From NCBI GenBank assembly GCA_003646935.1, contig QMLW01000115.1, forward strand, positions 1 to 6,523: a stretch of DNA of 6,523 bases, read 5' to 3'. The notes beneath the pieces are model-generated. The model had not been told where the DNA came from. It made no database searches and saw only the letters and a program-made list of their open reading frames with translations. The position numbers were made by a program, and so were the translations under genes. This DNA comes from Deltaproteobacteria bacterium. GTDB lineage: Bacteria > Desulfobacterota > DSM-4660 > Desulfatiglandales > B25-G16. Below are positions 6,402 through 6,523 of the stretch, piece after piece; within the stretch, counting starts at the first letter, position 1; each line of letters begins with the position of its first letter.

Positions 6402-6481
6402 TCGCATTACACGGAGAGAGTGGCTTTGAGGACCTATGCGCAATAGCTCTGAACTTAGTTCGCTTCGCTCACAATTGGAAT

Positions 6482-6505
6482 ATTCCACCATTCCATTATT
6501 CCATG
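6482..6505 (+). repeat. Short tandem repeat, three 8-bp units
   Basis: ATTCCACC, ATTCCATT and ATTCCATG lie end to end at 6482-6489, 6490-6497 and 6498-6505, sharing ATTCCA. A GGAATATTCC palindrome just precedes and overlaps them. The stretch lies in the 122 non-coding bases after the kinase remnant. It may be the edge of a dispersed intergenic repeat, which cannot be shown from one copy. Confidence 0.5.
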
Positions 6506-6523
6506 TGTGAGACAATAGGAAAC

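Noticed and set aside
1..6523. CRISPR array, tRNA or rRNA gene, IS element or prophage
   Set aside because: I saw no regularly spaced repeats, no cloverleaf or rRNA-like sequence, and no transposase, integrase or phage gene on either strand.

Overview
The window carries a compact formate dehydrogenase locus from what looks like an anaerobic, selenocysteine-using bacterium of the Desulfobacterota (former Deltaproteobacteria). The lineage call is an inference. It rests on the FdhA and FdhB sequences, which resemble the soluble periplasmic FdhAB enzymes of Desulfovibrio-type sulfate reducers more than the membrane-anchored FdnGH of enterobacteria, and on the style of the histidine kinase remnant. 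No ribosomal marker is present, so the genus cannot be named.

Layout, all on the + strand. Bases 1-72 are the tail of a rhodanese-like gene, closed by a small GNRA hairpin and a very strong intrinsic terminator (113-147). A leader of about 180 bases follows, with a candidate sigma-70 promoter (160-190), an orphan Shine-Dalgarno-like sequence (246-253) and a striking 23-base near-perfect palindrome (268-290). fdhA (328-3369) is one 1013-residue selenoprotein gene. Its in-frame TGA at 901-903 encodes selenocysteine 192 and is followed at once by a candidate bacterial SECIS hairpin, so a standard gene caller would split it in two. fdhB (3383-4132) is the three-cluster ferredoxin-like electron-transfer subunit. 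A second intrinsic terminator (4146-4185) separates fdhAB from fdhE (4221-5060), a cytoplasmic four-CxxC maturation factor. hypB (5173-5826), a nickel-insertion GTPase for NiFe hydrogenase, follows. The right end holds a decayed hybrid histidine kinase/response regulator (about 6016-6401) whose phosphoacceptor region is joined out of frame to the tail of a receiver domain, then about 120 non-coding bases with a short tandem repeat.

How the genes work together: FdhA carries a twin-arginine signal, a [4Fe-4S] cluster and the Mo or W bis-pyranopterin/Sec active site. FdhB has no signal peptide or membrane helix and probably crosses the membrane folded with FdhA. The pair would oxidise formate (or reduce CO2) in the periplasm and exchange electrons with a partner not in this window, such as a c-type cytochrome. 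FdhE assists maturation of FdhA in the cytoplasm. HypB links the locus to hydrogenase maturation, which fits an organism that interconverts H2 and formate. The molybdopterin and selenocysteine machinery, FdhD and HypA are not here.

I see no wholly new system. The best items for a second look are the recoded TGA and its SECIS, the palindrome in the fdhA leader, the terminator inside the cluster, and the out-of-frame kinase/receiver deletion remnant.
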